A DNA stretch of 38,276 nt from Streptococcus vestibularis ATCC 49124 (GTDB lineage: Bacteria > Bacillota > Bacilli > Lactobacillales > Streptococcaceae), in NCBI RefSeq assembly GCF_000188295.1, contig NZ_GL831112.1, forward strand, positions 1,123,115 through 1,161,390, in the 5' to 3' direction. Position numbers and translations under genes: made by a program. Every line of letters starts with the position of its first letter. Within the stretch, counting starts at the first letter, position 1. The notes beneath the pieces are model-generated. The model was not told where the DNA came from, searched no databases, and saw only the letters and a list, made by a program, of their open reading frames with translations. This document shows positions 7,446-15,311 of the stretch, piece by piece.

Positions 7446-9164
7446 ATGTCTTACACTGAAAATTATCAAAAATGGCTCGATTTCGCTGAATTGCCTGCTT
7501 ACCTTCGTGATGAGTTGGTCGCAATGGATGAAAAAACGAAAGAAGATGCCTTCTATACCAACCTTGAATTCGGTACAGCTGGTATGCGTGGATTGATCGG
7601 TGCTGGTACTAACCGCATTAACATTTACGTTGTTCGCCAAGCAACTGAAGGTTTGGCGCAATTGATTGACTCAAAAGGGGAAGAGGCTAAAAAACGTGGT
7701 GTTGCGATCGCTTACGATAGCCGTCACTTCTCTCCAGAGTTTGCCTTTGAATCTGCTCAAGTTTTGGCTGCACATGGTATCAAATCTTATGTATTTGAAA
7801 GTCTTCGTCCAACACCTGAATTGTCATTTGCTGTTCGTCACCTCCACACATTTGCTGGTATCATGGTAACAGCTAGCCACAACCCTGCTCCATTTAATGG
7901 ATACAAGGTTTACGGTGAAGACGGTGGACAAATGCCACCTGCAGATGCCGATGCATTGACAGATTACATCCGTGCTATTGATAATCCTTTCACTGTCAAA
8001 TTAGCTGACCTCGAAGACAGCAAGGCTAGCGGTCTCATCGAAGTCATCGGTGAAAATGTTGATGCTGAATACCTAAAAGAAGTTAAAGACGTTAACATCA
8101 ACCAAGACTTGATTAATGAGTACGGTCGTGACATGAAGATTGTATATACTCCACTTCATGGTACTGGTGAAATGTTGGCTCGCCGTGCCCTTGCTCAAGC
8201 TGGGTTTGATGCTGTTCAAGTCGTTGAAGCTCAAGCGGTTCCTGATGCTGACTTCTCAACTGTTAAATCTCCTAACCCAGAAAACCAAGCTGCCTTTGCT
8301 CTTGCTGAAGAACTCGGTCGTAAAGTAGATGCCGACGTATTGGTTGCAACTGACCCTGACGCAGACCGTCTTGGTGTTGAAATTCGTCAACCAGATGGTT
8401 CATACCTCAACCTTTCTGGTAACCAAATTGGTGCTATCATCGCCAAATATATCCTCGAAGCTCACAAAACAGCTGGTACTCTCCCTGCTAATGCTGCCCT
8501 TTGTAAATCAATCGTATCAACTGAATTGGTTACTAAGATTGCAGAAAGCTACGGCGCAACAATGTTTAACGTCTTGACTGGCTTCAAATTTATCGGTGAA
8601 AAGATTCATGAATTTGAAACACAGCACAATTACACTTACATGCTTGGTTTTGAAGAAAGCTTCGGTTACCTCATCAAACCATTTGTACGTGATAAAGACG
8701 CTATCCAAGCCGTTCTTATCGTTGCGGAAATTGCTGCATACTACCGTTCACGTGGTATGACATTGGCAGATGGTATCGAAGAAATCTACAAACAATATGG
8801 TTACTTCGCAGAAAAGACAATTTCAGTTACGCTTTCAGGTGTTGATGGTGCTGCAGAAATCAAGAAAATCATGGACAAATTCCGTGGCAATGCTCCTAAA
8901 CAATTCAACAACACTGATATTGCTAAAACAGAAGACTTCTTGGAACAAACAGCTACTACTGCTGACGGCGTAGAAAAATTGACAACTCCTCCAAGTAACG
9001 TTTTGAAATACATCTTGGCTGATGATTCGTGGTTTGCCGTTCGTCCTTCAGGTACAGAACCAAAAATCAAATTCTACATTGCAACAGTTGGAGAAACTGA
9101 AGCAGATGCTAAAGAAAAAATTGCGAATATCGAAGCAGAAATCAATGCTTTCGTAGGTGAATAA
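7446..9164 (+). CDS. pgm: Alpha-phosphoglucomutase
   Basis: It interconverts glucose 1-phosphate and glucose 6-phosphate, linking glycolysis to UDP-glucose and therefore to exopolysaccharide, teichoic acid and glycolipid synthesis; many of these enzymes also accept mannose phosphates. The 572-residue product has all parts of the phosphohexomutase superfamily. These are the phosphoserine loop TASHNPAPFNGYK (Ser144), the magnesium loop DPDADR at 303-308, the sugar-binding GFEESFGY, and the C-terminal phosphate-binding RPSGTEPKIKFY. Codon use looks highly optimised, as for an abundant enzyme. It is monocistronic, with its own promoter, ribosome binding site and terminator. Confidence 0.95.
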   Translation: MSYTENYQKWLDFAELPAYLRDELVAMDEKTKEDAFYTNLEFGTAGMRGLIGAGTNRINIYVVRQATEGLAQLIDSKGEEAKKRGVAIAYDSRHFSPEFAFESAQVLAAHGIKSYVFESLRPTPELSFAVRHLHTFAGIMVTASHNPAPFNGYKVYGEDGGQMPPADADALTDYIRAIDNPFTVKLADLEDSKASGLIEVIGENVDAEYLKEVKDVNINQDLINEYGRDMKIVYTPLHGTGEMLARRALAQAGFDAVQVVEAQAVPDADFSTVKSPNPENQAAFALAEELGRKVDADVLVATDPDADRLGVEIRQPDGSYLNLSGNQIGAIIAKYILEAHKTAGTLPANAALCKSIVSTELVTKIAESYGATMFNVLTGFKFIGEKIHEFETQHNYTYMLGFEESFGYLIKPFVRDKDAIQAVLIVAEIAAYYRSRGMTLADGIEEIYKQYGYFAEKTISVTLSGVDGAAEIKKIMDKFRGNAPKQFNNTDIAKTEDFLEQTATTADGVEKLTTPPSNVLKYILADDSWFAVRPSGTEPKIKFYIATVGETEADAKEKIANIEAEINAFVGE

Positions 9165-9169
9165 TATTT

Positions 9170-9199
9170 AAGACTTAGAGCTTAGCTCTAAGTCTTTTT
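9170..9199 (+). terminator. pgm terminator
   Basis: Perfect 11-bp stem AGACTTAGAGC/GCTCTAAGTCT with the loop TTA, followed by TTTTTA, a few bases after the pgm stop. Confidence 0.88.
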
Positions 9200-9258
9200 A
9201 TACTGACAAAACTTAGATTACGGAGACAAGCTATCTTTTTTACTACTAAAACCAAGAG

Positions 9259-9286
9259 ACCACCTATAGATTAAACTATAGGTGGT
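9259..9286. terminator. Hairpin between the convergent pgm and metF genes
   Basis: A perfect 11-bp stem (ACCACCTATAG/CTATAGGTGGT) with a six-base loop, 15 bases beyond the metF stop. The T tracts on both sides are broken (AGTTTTA on plus; CTCTTGGTTTTA on minus), so it is a moderate terminator, most likely for metF. Confidence 0.6.
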
Positions 9287-9301
9287 AGTTTTATGATTCA
9301 A

Positions 9302-10177
9302 TTATAGAGAGCTAACTTGTGAATGATGCTTAAACAAGGAATGAGTAGCTCCATGAATATGACGAGCAGTCTCTGCATTATTCATGGTGTAGAGGTGAAC
9401 GCCTGCAACATCTTGCGTAACAAGATCTACAATCTGGTCAATAGCATAGGCAAGACCTGCCGCTCTAAGTGACTCAGGATCATGCTCATACTTATCCAAA
9501 ATGGCACGGAACTTACGTGGTAAATGAATATTCTCACAAGTCTTAAGCAAACGTAGGGCTTGGTTACGATTCAAAATAGGCATAATACCCGCATGAATTG
9601 GTACATCAATTCCAGCCAAGGTACATTTATCTTGAAAATCATAGAAACGTTCATTGTCAAAGAAGAGTTGAGTTACAAGGCTAGAACAACCTGCATCAAC
9701 CTTTTTCTTAAGGTTTTGGATATCAGAGATTTGATTTGGCGAATCTGGATGCCCTTCAGGATAGCAGGCACCGATGATATCAAATTGAGGAGCTTCTTCC
9801 TTAATAAACTCAATCAAATCAGTGGCATATCTAAAGTCTTTAAGAGGTTCCACACCAGGAATGATATCGCCACGTAGGGCTAAGATACGGTGTACACCAA
9901 CAGCATCCAAGTCACGTAAGGTATCAGCAACCTTTTCTTTACCCAAATAGATAGCCGGAAGGTGGGCAATCGTTGGGATGGCTAGGTCATTTTGAATATG
10001 ATCTGCCAAAGGAACCGTCGTCTCTTTGATATTATATTTGTTATTACTAGCTGTCACACTAATAAAGTGTGGAGCCAATCCTTGCATATCCTCAAGGGCA
10101 CGTAGAATTTTTTCGTTACCTACTGCAGGGTTAGGTGGAAAGACTTCAAAAGAGAGTGATGGTGTTTGGCTTGTCAT
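9302..10177 (-). CDS. metF: 5,10-methylenetetrahydrofolate reductase MetF
   Basis: This flavin enzyme reduces 5,10-methylene-THF to 5-methyl-THF, the methyl donor used by MetE. The 291-residue protein has the length and order of bacterial MetF. SLSFEVFPP carries the family's catalytic Glu, followed by FISVTAS, ILALRGD in the FAD-binding part, IIGACYPEGHPDS for folate and flavin contact, and LVTQLFFDN, IPIHAGIMPI-type elements. It lies 183 bases downstream of metE on the same strand and is probably in one methionine-regulated unit with it, although a hairpin at 10309-10341 could reduce read-through. A weak terminator follows. Confidence 0.96.
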   Translation of the reverse strand: MTSQTPSLSFEVFPPNPAVGNEKILRALEDMQGLAPHFISVTASNNKYNIKETTVPLADHIQNDLAIPTIAHLPAIYLGKEKVADTLRDLDAVGVHRILALRGDIIPGVEPLKDFRYATDLIEFIKEEAPQFDIIGACYPEGHPDSPNQISDIQNLKKKVDAGCSSLVTQLFFDNERFYDFQDKCTLAGIDVPIHAGIMPILNRNQALRLLKTCENIHLPRKFRAILDKYEHDPESLRAAGLAYAIDQIVDLVTQDVAGVHLYTMNNAETARHIHGATHSLFKHHSQVSSL

Positions 10178-10308
10178 ATTTTATACCTTCTTCTTTTTAG
10201 ATTTTTGTTAAGACGAAAGCTGTTTTAAGTGCCTACTGACTTCATAAGTAGAGTACACTTGTTAATCATAGCCTGCTTACAAAAATCTTTAGAAAATTAT
10301 TCGCTATT

Positions 10309-10341
10309 GAAAACCTTCTACACTTAAAGAAGAAGGTCTTC
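10309..10341 (-). repeat. Hairpin in the metE-metF spacer
   Basis: On the minus strand GAAGACCTTCT and AGAAGGTTTTC form an 11-bp stem with one G-U pair and an 11-base loop, 20 bases after the metE stop. It has no proper U run, so it may be an attenuating or mRNA-stabilising structure rather than a full terminator. Confidence 0.5.
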
Positions 10342-10360
10342 AACATATGATAACTTCTGC

Positions 10361-12610
10361 TTATAAGTTTTCGCGAGCTGCTTTTGCAGCTTCTACAAGC
10401 TTGATCAAGCTTTCTTTAGTTTCTTTGATTCCGCGAGTCTTCAAACCACAGTCAGGGTTGATCCATACTTTACCGCTTGGTACTTTAGCCAAGATTGCTT
10501 CGATAGTGTGGTCAATTTCACCGTCTTGTGGGACACGTGGTGAGTGGATATCGTAAACCCCAGGTCCAACTTCTGTTTGGAAGTTTTGAGCTTTAAGTTC
10601 ATCCAAAATTTCAAGATTTGAACGACTAGCTTCAAATGAGATAACGTCTGCATCCAAGTTGTCGATGGCTGGAATGATATCTGTAAATTCTGAGTAACAC
10701 ATGTGAGTGTGGATTTGTGTATCAGGTGCTACGGTAGAGTGTACCAAGCGGAAGGCTGGAATTGCCCAGTCGAGGTAATCTTCATACCAGTCACTACGAC
10801 GGAGTGGCAATTTTTCACGAAGAGCAGCTTCGTCAATTTGGATAATTTTAACGCCTGCAGCTTCAAGATCAAGCACTTCATCTTTGATTGCAAGAGCAAT
10901 TTGAAGAGTTGAATCCTTGATAGAGATGTCTTCACGTGGGAATGACCAGTTAAGGATAGTAACAGGTCCAGTCAACATACCCTTAACAGGCTTGTCTGTA
11001 CGGCTTTGTGCGTAGCTAGACCATTTCACAGTGATTGGGTTAAGACGAGTCACATCACCCCAAATGATTGGTGGTTTAACCCCACGCATACCGTATGATT
11101 GAACCCAACCATTTTTAGAGAAGAGGTAACCTGACAAGTTTTGACCGAAGTATTCAACCATGTCGTTACGTTCGAATTCACCGTGTACAAGTACGTCAAA
11201 TCCAACTTCTTCTTGCCATTTAATCCATTCATCAGTGATTTCAGCAAGGAAAGCATCGTATTCTTCCTGAGACAATTCATTCTTACGGAAAGCCAAACGT
11301 TTAGCACGAACTTCCTTAGTTTGAGGGAATGAACCGATAGTTGTTGTTGGAAGCAATGGAAGTTTGAAAGCATCTTTTTGAATCGCTTCACGTTCTGCAA
11401 ATGCTGGCAAACGAGTGTAATCAGCTTCAGTCAAGCCTGCAATACGGGCACGAAGTTCAGCATTTTCACCAACACGCTCAGTCGCGAAGAGTTCTTTGTT
11501 AGCAGCAAGGGCTTCTTCACCTTGACCATTACGGATAGCATCCAAATCACGCAATTCGTCTAATTTTTCAACTGCAAAGGCAAAGTGGTTCAAGATAGCT
11601 GGTTCAAATTCTTCGTTAGCAGTTGTAAATGGTACATGAAGGAGTGAGCAAGATGTTGTCAAAACAACATTTTCAGCTGGCACTTGTTCAAGAATTGCAA
11701 GACTCTTCTCGTAGTTGTTACGCCAGATATTTTTACCATTGACGATACCGGCATAGAGAGTCTTATCAGCTGGGAAACCACCTTTAACCAATTCAAGTGT
11801 TTTCTTACCTTCAACAAAGTCAAGACCAATACCGTCAACTGGCAAGTTCACAAGGTCATTGTAGATATCACGAACGTCACCAAAGTAAGTTTGGATCAAG
11901 ACTTCAAGACCTTTTTTATCAGCCAAGAGTTTGTTGTAAAGGTTCAAGAAGAGAGCTTTTTCTTCAGCTGTCAAATCTTTAACAAGGGCTGGCTCATCGA
12001 GTTGAATACGAGTAGCTCCAAGCTCTGCCAAGTTTGCAAAGACTTCTTGGTAAGCTGCCACAAAGCTGTCTACAAAGTCTTCTGCTTTCACACCATCTTC
12101 AAAGTCAGATAATTGAAGGAAAGTAAATGGTCCAACTACAACTGGACGTGTGTTAAGACCCAATTCTTTAGCTTCTTGGAACTCATCAAAAATCTTGTGA
12201 CCAGCAAGTTTAACTTCTGTTGTTTTTTCAAATTTAGGAACGATGTAATGGTAGTTAGTGTTAAACCATTTTTTCATTGGAAGGGCACGTACATCCCCTT
12301 TTTCACCTTGGTAACCACGCGCCAAAGCAAAGTAACGTTCAAGATCTGTCAAATCCAAGTTTTGAACTGAAGCAGGCACGACGTTGAAAAGGAAGGCCGC
12401 ATCAAGGAAGTTATCGTAATGAGAAAAGTCATTTGAAGGAATTTCAGTAATACCTTTTTCTTTAACAATATTCCAGTGTTTTGCACGCAAATCTTTAGCA
12501 GCTGCTAAAAGTTCGTCTGCAGTAATTTCATTTCTAAAATATTTTTCTGTAGTAAATTTTAATTCTCGGAATTCACCCAAACGTGGGAAACCAATGATAG
12601 TAGTTGACAT
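10361..12610 (-). CDS. metE: Cobalamin-independent methionine synthase MetE
   Basis: It transfers the methyl group of 5-methyl-THF(-polyglutamate) to homocysteine to make methionine, without B12. The 749-residue protein has the two-barrel structure of MetE: an N-terminal half from [18 protein letters not shown], and a C-terminal catalytic half with [16 protein letters not shown]. The zinc ligands are visible in HTHMCYSEF and the late Cys of [10 protein letters not shown] start it at the ATG at 12610, which follows GAGGAGGAC and gives the standard N-terminus; a longer frame upstream to 12649 has no support. The gene is preceded by two MET-boxes (12691-12707 and 12762-12778), so methionine-responsive control by MtaR/MetR is likely. 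Confidence 0.96.
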   Translation of the reverse strand: MSTTIIGFPRLGEFRELKFTTEKYFRNEITADELLAAAKDLRAKHWNIVKEKGITEIPSNDFSHYDNFLDAAFLFNVVPASVQNLDLTDLERYFALARGYQGEKGDVRALPMKKWFNTNYHYIVPKFEKTTEVKLAGHKIFDEFQEAKELGLNTRPVVVGPFTFLQLSDFEDGVKAEDFVDSFVAAYQEVFANLAELGATRIQLDEPALVKDLTAEEKALFLNLYNKLLADKKGLEVLIQTYFGDVRDIYNDLVNLPVDGIGLDFVEGKKTLELVKGGFPADKTLYAGIVNGKNIWRNNYEKSLAILEQVPAENVVLTTSCSLLHVPFTTANEEFEPAILNHFAFAVEKLDELRDLDAIRNGQGEEALAANKELFATERVGENAELRARIAGLTEADYTRLPAFAEREAIQKDAFKLPLLPTTTIGSFPQTKEVRAKRLAFRKNELSQEEYDAFLAEITDEWIKWQEEVGFDVLVHGEFERNDMVEYFGQNLSGYLFSKNGWVQSYGMRGVKPPIIWGDVTRLNPITVKWSSYAQSRTDKPVKGMLTGPVTILNWSFPREDISIKDSTLQIALAIKDEVLDLEAAGVKIIQIDEAALREKLPLRRSDWYEDYLDWAIPAFRLVHSTVAPDTQIHTHMCYSEFTDIIPAIDNLDADVISFEASRSNLEILDELKAQNFQTEVGPGVYDIHSPRVPQDGEIDHTIEAILAKVPSGKVWINPDCGLKTRGIKETKESLIKLVEAAKAARENL

Positions 12611-12690
12611 CTTGTGTCCTCCTCTTTGTTGTTGAATTAATCTTACCAAAGAAATAAATGTCTGTATAATTGTTATTAGTTTCCTATTTA

Positions 12691-12707
12691 TATAGTTTTA
12701 AACTATA
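12691..12707. promoter_or_regulatory. MET-box (perfect) upstream of metE
   Basis: TATAGTTTTAAACTATA equals the streptococcal methionine-regulator consensus TATAGTTTnAAACTATA at every position. It lies 81-97 bases upstream of the metE ATG. This motif is attributed to the LysR-type regulator MtaR/MetR. Confidence 0.88.
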
Positions 12708-12761
12708 CCCTATAAAATAAAGGCTTTCTGGTATTGTTGTCTTATTTTAATTAGATATTGG

Positions 12762-12778
12762 TATAGCTAATAACTATA
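12762..12778. promoter_or_regulatory. Second, degraded MET-box
   Basis: TATAGCTAATAACTATA matches 13 of the 16 fixed MET-box positions and keeps both outer arms. Its centre is 71 bases (close to seven helical turns) from that of the perfect box. Confidence 0.5.
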
Positions 12779-12805
12779 TAGAGAGGTTATAAGGTCACTT
12801 TTATC

Positions 12806-12834
12806 AAAAAAATCCCTAGACTTTTATCTAGAGA
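12806..12834 (-). terminator. Terminator of the small membrane protein gene
   Basis: On the minus strand TCTCTAGA-TAAAAG-TCTAGGGA (8-bp stem with one G-U pair) runs into seven U residues (A run at 12806-12812), about 95 bases after the stop of the upstream gene. Confidence 0.8.
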
Positions 12835-12929
12835 TATATCTTACTTTTTCTTCTTTAATATTTAGTGATCAACTCATCTATGTTCACTATTGCGTAGTAA
12901 AGTCATAAAATAAGGTGTTTTAATCATAA

Positions 12930-13283
12930 CTAAATCTTGATCGTGCTAATTACTCGTTCTTGAAGCCAAGAAGACGTATAGGAGATGTTCTCACTGTTAT
13001 AACTATTCCAAATAAAATAGCCCAAAATCACCAAGACAACCAAGAAACATATTCCCAATACTGCTAACCAAATGATTTGCTTCTTTAAACTATTATACTC
13101 ACTCATATAACCATTATAAAGTTTTATAAGCTCGTCTCTCTTTTTATTGCTTGACTCTTTTGCAATAGCAATCTCAAGCTCGTACATTTGATGTTTCCAA
13201 GAATTCCGCTTGGAAGTCACTTTTTTCAATTTTTTATTTGAAAGACTACTGTTACCTTTCTCAAATTTATTTTTGTTTGTCAT
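12930..13283 (-). CDS. Small single-pass membrane protein of unknown function
   Basis: I do not recognise this 117-residue protein. The first 40 residues are very basic and rich in Lys, Asn and Ser. The next part (about 40-70) is charged and helical (QMYELEIAIAKESSNKKRDELIKLYNGYM), with coiled-coil character. One membrane segment follows at about 72-94 (IIWLAVLGICFLVVLVILGYFIW), and a short polar tail ends the protein. By the positive-inside rule the basic N-terminus should be cytoplasmic. The gene looks real: it has TGT-TATAAT on the minus strand at 13317-13325, GAGGGAAAT before the ATG, and its own terminator. It is monocistronic between metE and the divergent pabB gene. Codon use is poorer and more AT-rich than in its neighbours, as for a weakly expressed or accessory gene. 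Confidence 0.7.
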   Translation of the reverse strand: MTNKNKFEKGNSSLSNKKLKKVTSKRNSWKHQMYELEIAIAKESSNKKRDELIKLYNGYMSEYNSLKKQIIWLAVLGICFLVVLVILGYFIWNSYNSENISYTSSWLQERVISTIKI

Positions 13284-13316
13284 ATTTCCCTCTAAAATCT
13301 TCTTTTAGTCCATATC

Positions 13317-13325
13317 ATTATAACA
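13317..13325 (-). promoter_or_regulatory. Promoter of the small membrane protein gene, extended -10
   Basis: On the minus strand TGT-TATAAT, 33 bases upstream of the ATG. No clear -35 hexamer. Confidence 0.55.
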
Positions 13326-13414
13326 TATGTAAAACTATCTGAAAAGTTCATTTTTTTGGCTAAAATTTTAAGAAAGAGAATTAAATCATGAAAAAGAACC
13401 AGAGGCTATCTTCT

Positions 13415-13425
13415 TATGTTATACT
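13415..13425 (+). promoter_or_regulatory. pabB promoter, extended -10, leaderless arrangement
   Basis: TATGT-TATACT matches the streptococcal TnTGnTATAAT extended -10. Seven bases on from its end is 13432, the A of the pabB ATG. No Shine-Dalgarno sequence is present and the -35 position is unremarkable. Confidence 0.6.
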
Positions 13426-13431
13426 CTATGT

Positions 13432-15150
13432 ATGCATAAGAAAACTGTTATTGATTTTAAGGAACTTGGTGTCAGACAAATCTTTACAGACACCATTAAA
13501 GAACTAAAAACAAAGGACATTAAGGAAGTTAAGCATCTTTTAGCTGAAGTCGAAGCCTATCAAAATCAAGGCTATTATGCAGTAGGTTATGTTTCCTATG
13601 AAGCTGCCCCTGCCTTCGAGACAAAATTTGAGGTTATTGATGGTCCATTAATGTCCGAGTATCTCCTCTACTTCACTATTCATGAATCTGTTCAAACAGA
13701 GCCTATTCCACTTACTTATAAGCCAATTACCTTACCAAAAACTTGGCAAGAACTAACTTCAGCTGAGGAATATAGGGCTGCTATTGAGCATATACACCAC
13801 CATATTCGTCAAGGTGACACCTACCAGGTCAATTATACCGTCCAACTTCAACAGAACATCACAGCAGATCCATTTGCCATCTACAACCGATTGGTTGTTG
13901 AGCAAAATGCACATTACAATGCCTTTATTCAACACGATGATGTTTCCATCATTTCCGTAAGTCCTGAACTCTTCTTTAAAAAAGATGGTGATGGATTGAC
14001 CACACGTCCTATGAAAGGGACAACAAATCGTGGCTTGACAACTGAAACTGACCTCAAACAAGCACAATGGCTAGCTCAGGATCAGAAAAATCGTTCTGAA
14101 AATATGATGATTGTCGATCTTCTTAGAAATGACATGAATCGTATTTCAAAAATAGGAAGTGAAAATGTAAAAAGCCTTTGCCTGGTTGAACAATACTCTA
14201 CCATTTGGCAAATGACTTCGACTATTGAAACGCAACTCCTACCAAACAGCAGTTTAGGTGACATCTTCCAAGCTCTTTTTCCTTGTGGATCTATTACAGG
14301 AGCACCAAAAATAGCTACTATGGCAATTATTAAAGACGTCGAAAAACAAGCTCGAGGCGTCTATTGTGGAGCCATTGGTATTTTGCTACCTAATGGACCG
14401 ACTATTTTCAACGTAGCCATCCGAACACTTCAAATGCAGGGAAACAAGGCTATATATGGAGTAGGCGGTGGAATCACCTGGGACAGCAAATGGGAAGCTG
14501 AATATGAAGAAACAAAGCAAAAGTCAGCTGTTCTATACCGTCAAAATCCTAAATTTGATCTTATCTCAACTGGACGAATTCATCGAGGTAAACTGCTCTT
14601 TCTTAAGGAACATCTCAATCGTCTACAAGAGTCCAGTCGCTACTTTTCTTATCCTTTCAATAAAGAAGAAGTTCAAAATCAAGTAGAAGATTTGTGTCAG
14701 TCCCTTGATTTTGACACAGACTATCGTTTAAAAATGTCCCTTGCCAAAAACGGTGAACTTACATTTGAACATAACCAATTAACAGGTTTAGCTGATGTTT
14801 TTTGTCAAGCAAGATTAGTTGAGCAAACACATCCTTTGGATAGCCTCTATACCTACTTTAAAACAAGTTATCGACCACACATTAGTTTAGAACCTCATGA
14901 GCAAATCTACTATAATCAGAAGAAAGAACTTTTAGAAACTTCTATCGGTAACCTTGTTCTTAAAATCGAGGACCAACTCTACACTCCACCTGTTCACCTC
15001 GGACTCTTAAACGGTATTTACAGACAAAGCCTCATTGCTAATAATCAAGTCACAGAGAGAGTTTTGACTCTAGATAATCTAAAACAAGCTCAAGCCATCT
15101 ATGGCTGTAATGCTGTGAGAGGATTGTATGAGTTGAAGGTGGATATCTAA
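13432..15150 (+). CDS. pabB: Aminodeoxychorismate synthase component I fused to aminodeoxychorismate lyase
   Basis: A 572-residue bifunctional enzyme of folate synthesis. Residues from about 100 to 365 are the chorismate-binding domain, with GDTYQVNYTVQ, PMKGT near 193 carrying the catalytic Lys of the PabB type, SENMMIVDLLRNDM, GSITGAPKIATM and YCGAIG. From about 373 (KFDLISTGRIHRG) to the end the sequence is a PabC-type fold-IV PLP domain, with LKEHLNRLQESSRYF, the likely Lys region FKTSYRPH, ETSIGNLVLKI and LLNGIYRQSLI. Together they would turn chorismate and ammonia into p-aminobenzoate. The glutamine amidotransferase partner PabA is not in this window. The start sits exactly at the predicted transcription start. 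The gene is monocistronic; no obvious terminator separates it from the next gene, which has its own promoter. Confidence 0.92.
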   Translation: MHKKTVIDFKELGVRQIFTDTIKELKTKDIKEVKHLLAEVEAYQNQGYYAVGYVSYEAAPAFETKFEVIDGPLMSEYLLYFTIHESVQTEPIPLTYKPITLPKTWQELTSAEEYRAAIEHIHHHIRQGDTYQVNYTVQLQQNITADPFAIYNRLVVEQNAHYNAFIQHDDVSIISVSPELFFKKDGDGLTTRPMKGTTNRGLTTETDLKQAQWLAQDQKNRSENMMIVDLLRNDMNRISKIGSENVKSLCLVEQYSTIWQMTSTIETQLLPNSSLGDIFQALFPCGSITGAPKIATMAIIKDVEKQARGVYCGAIGILLPNGPTIFNVAIRTLQMQGNKAIYGVGGGITWDSKWEAEYEETKQKSAVLYRQNPKFDLISTGRIHRGKLLFLKEHLNRLQESSRYFSYPFNKEEVQNQVEDLCQSLDFDTDYRLKMSLAKNGELTFEHNQLTGLADVFCQARLVEQTHPLDSLYTYFKTSYRPHISLEPHEQIYYNQKKELLETSIGNLVLKIEDQLYTPPVHLGLLNGIYRQSLIANNQVTERVLTLDNLKQAQAIYGCNAVRGLYELKVDI

Positions 15151-15204
15151 AATATGGATTTAAAAATAGAAATTTCATTTTCTAGAAATCAATCACTGCC
15201 TCCC

Positions 15205-15233
15205 TTGGTAAAAAATCAACAATAAAGTATAAT
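15205..15233 (+). promoter_or_regulatory. Promoter of the calcium ATPase gene
   Basis: TTGGTA (15205-15210), a 17-base spacer and a perfect TATAAT (15228-15233). The leader is about 70 bases and ends with AGAAAGGA, about 12 bases before the ATG. Confidence 0.75.
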
Positions 15234-15311
15234 ACTTACTGACAGTTATTAACATTATTGCTTCTATTAGGTTTTAAATTCTTAACAATCTAGAAAGGAA
15301 AAATACGTTTA

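Larger units (their letters stand above)
12611..12929 (-). promoter_or_regulatory. Intergenic control region upstream of metE
   Basis: A non-coding stretch of 319 bases. From the metE side it holds the ribosome binding site, a possible weak -10 on the minus strand (TATACA, 12663-12668), one perfect MET-box, one degraded MET-box, and the terminator of the upstream small membrane protein gene (12806-12834). I found no coding frame or RNA gene in the rest. Confidence 0.6.

Noticed and set aside
7242..7661. Open frame of 139 codons antisense to the ECF gene end and the pgm start
   Set aside because: It runs across the operon terminator and the pgm promoter, has no start signals and resembles no protein I know.
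9265..9280. MET-box-like TATAGATTAAACTATA downstream of metF
   Set aside because: It is one base shorter than the MET-box, lies at the end of metF, and is fully explained as the arms of an 11-bp hairpin.
11684..12112. Open frame of 142 codons antisense to metE
   Set aside because: It lies wholly inside metE, has no ribosome binding site, and its composition is that of a complementary-strand shadow of a codon-biased gene.
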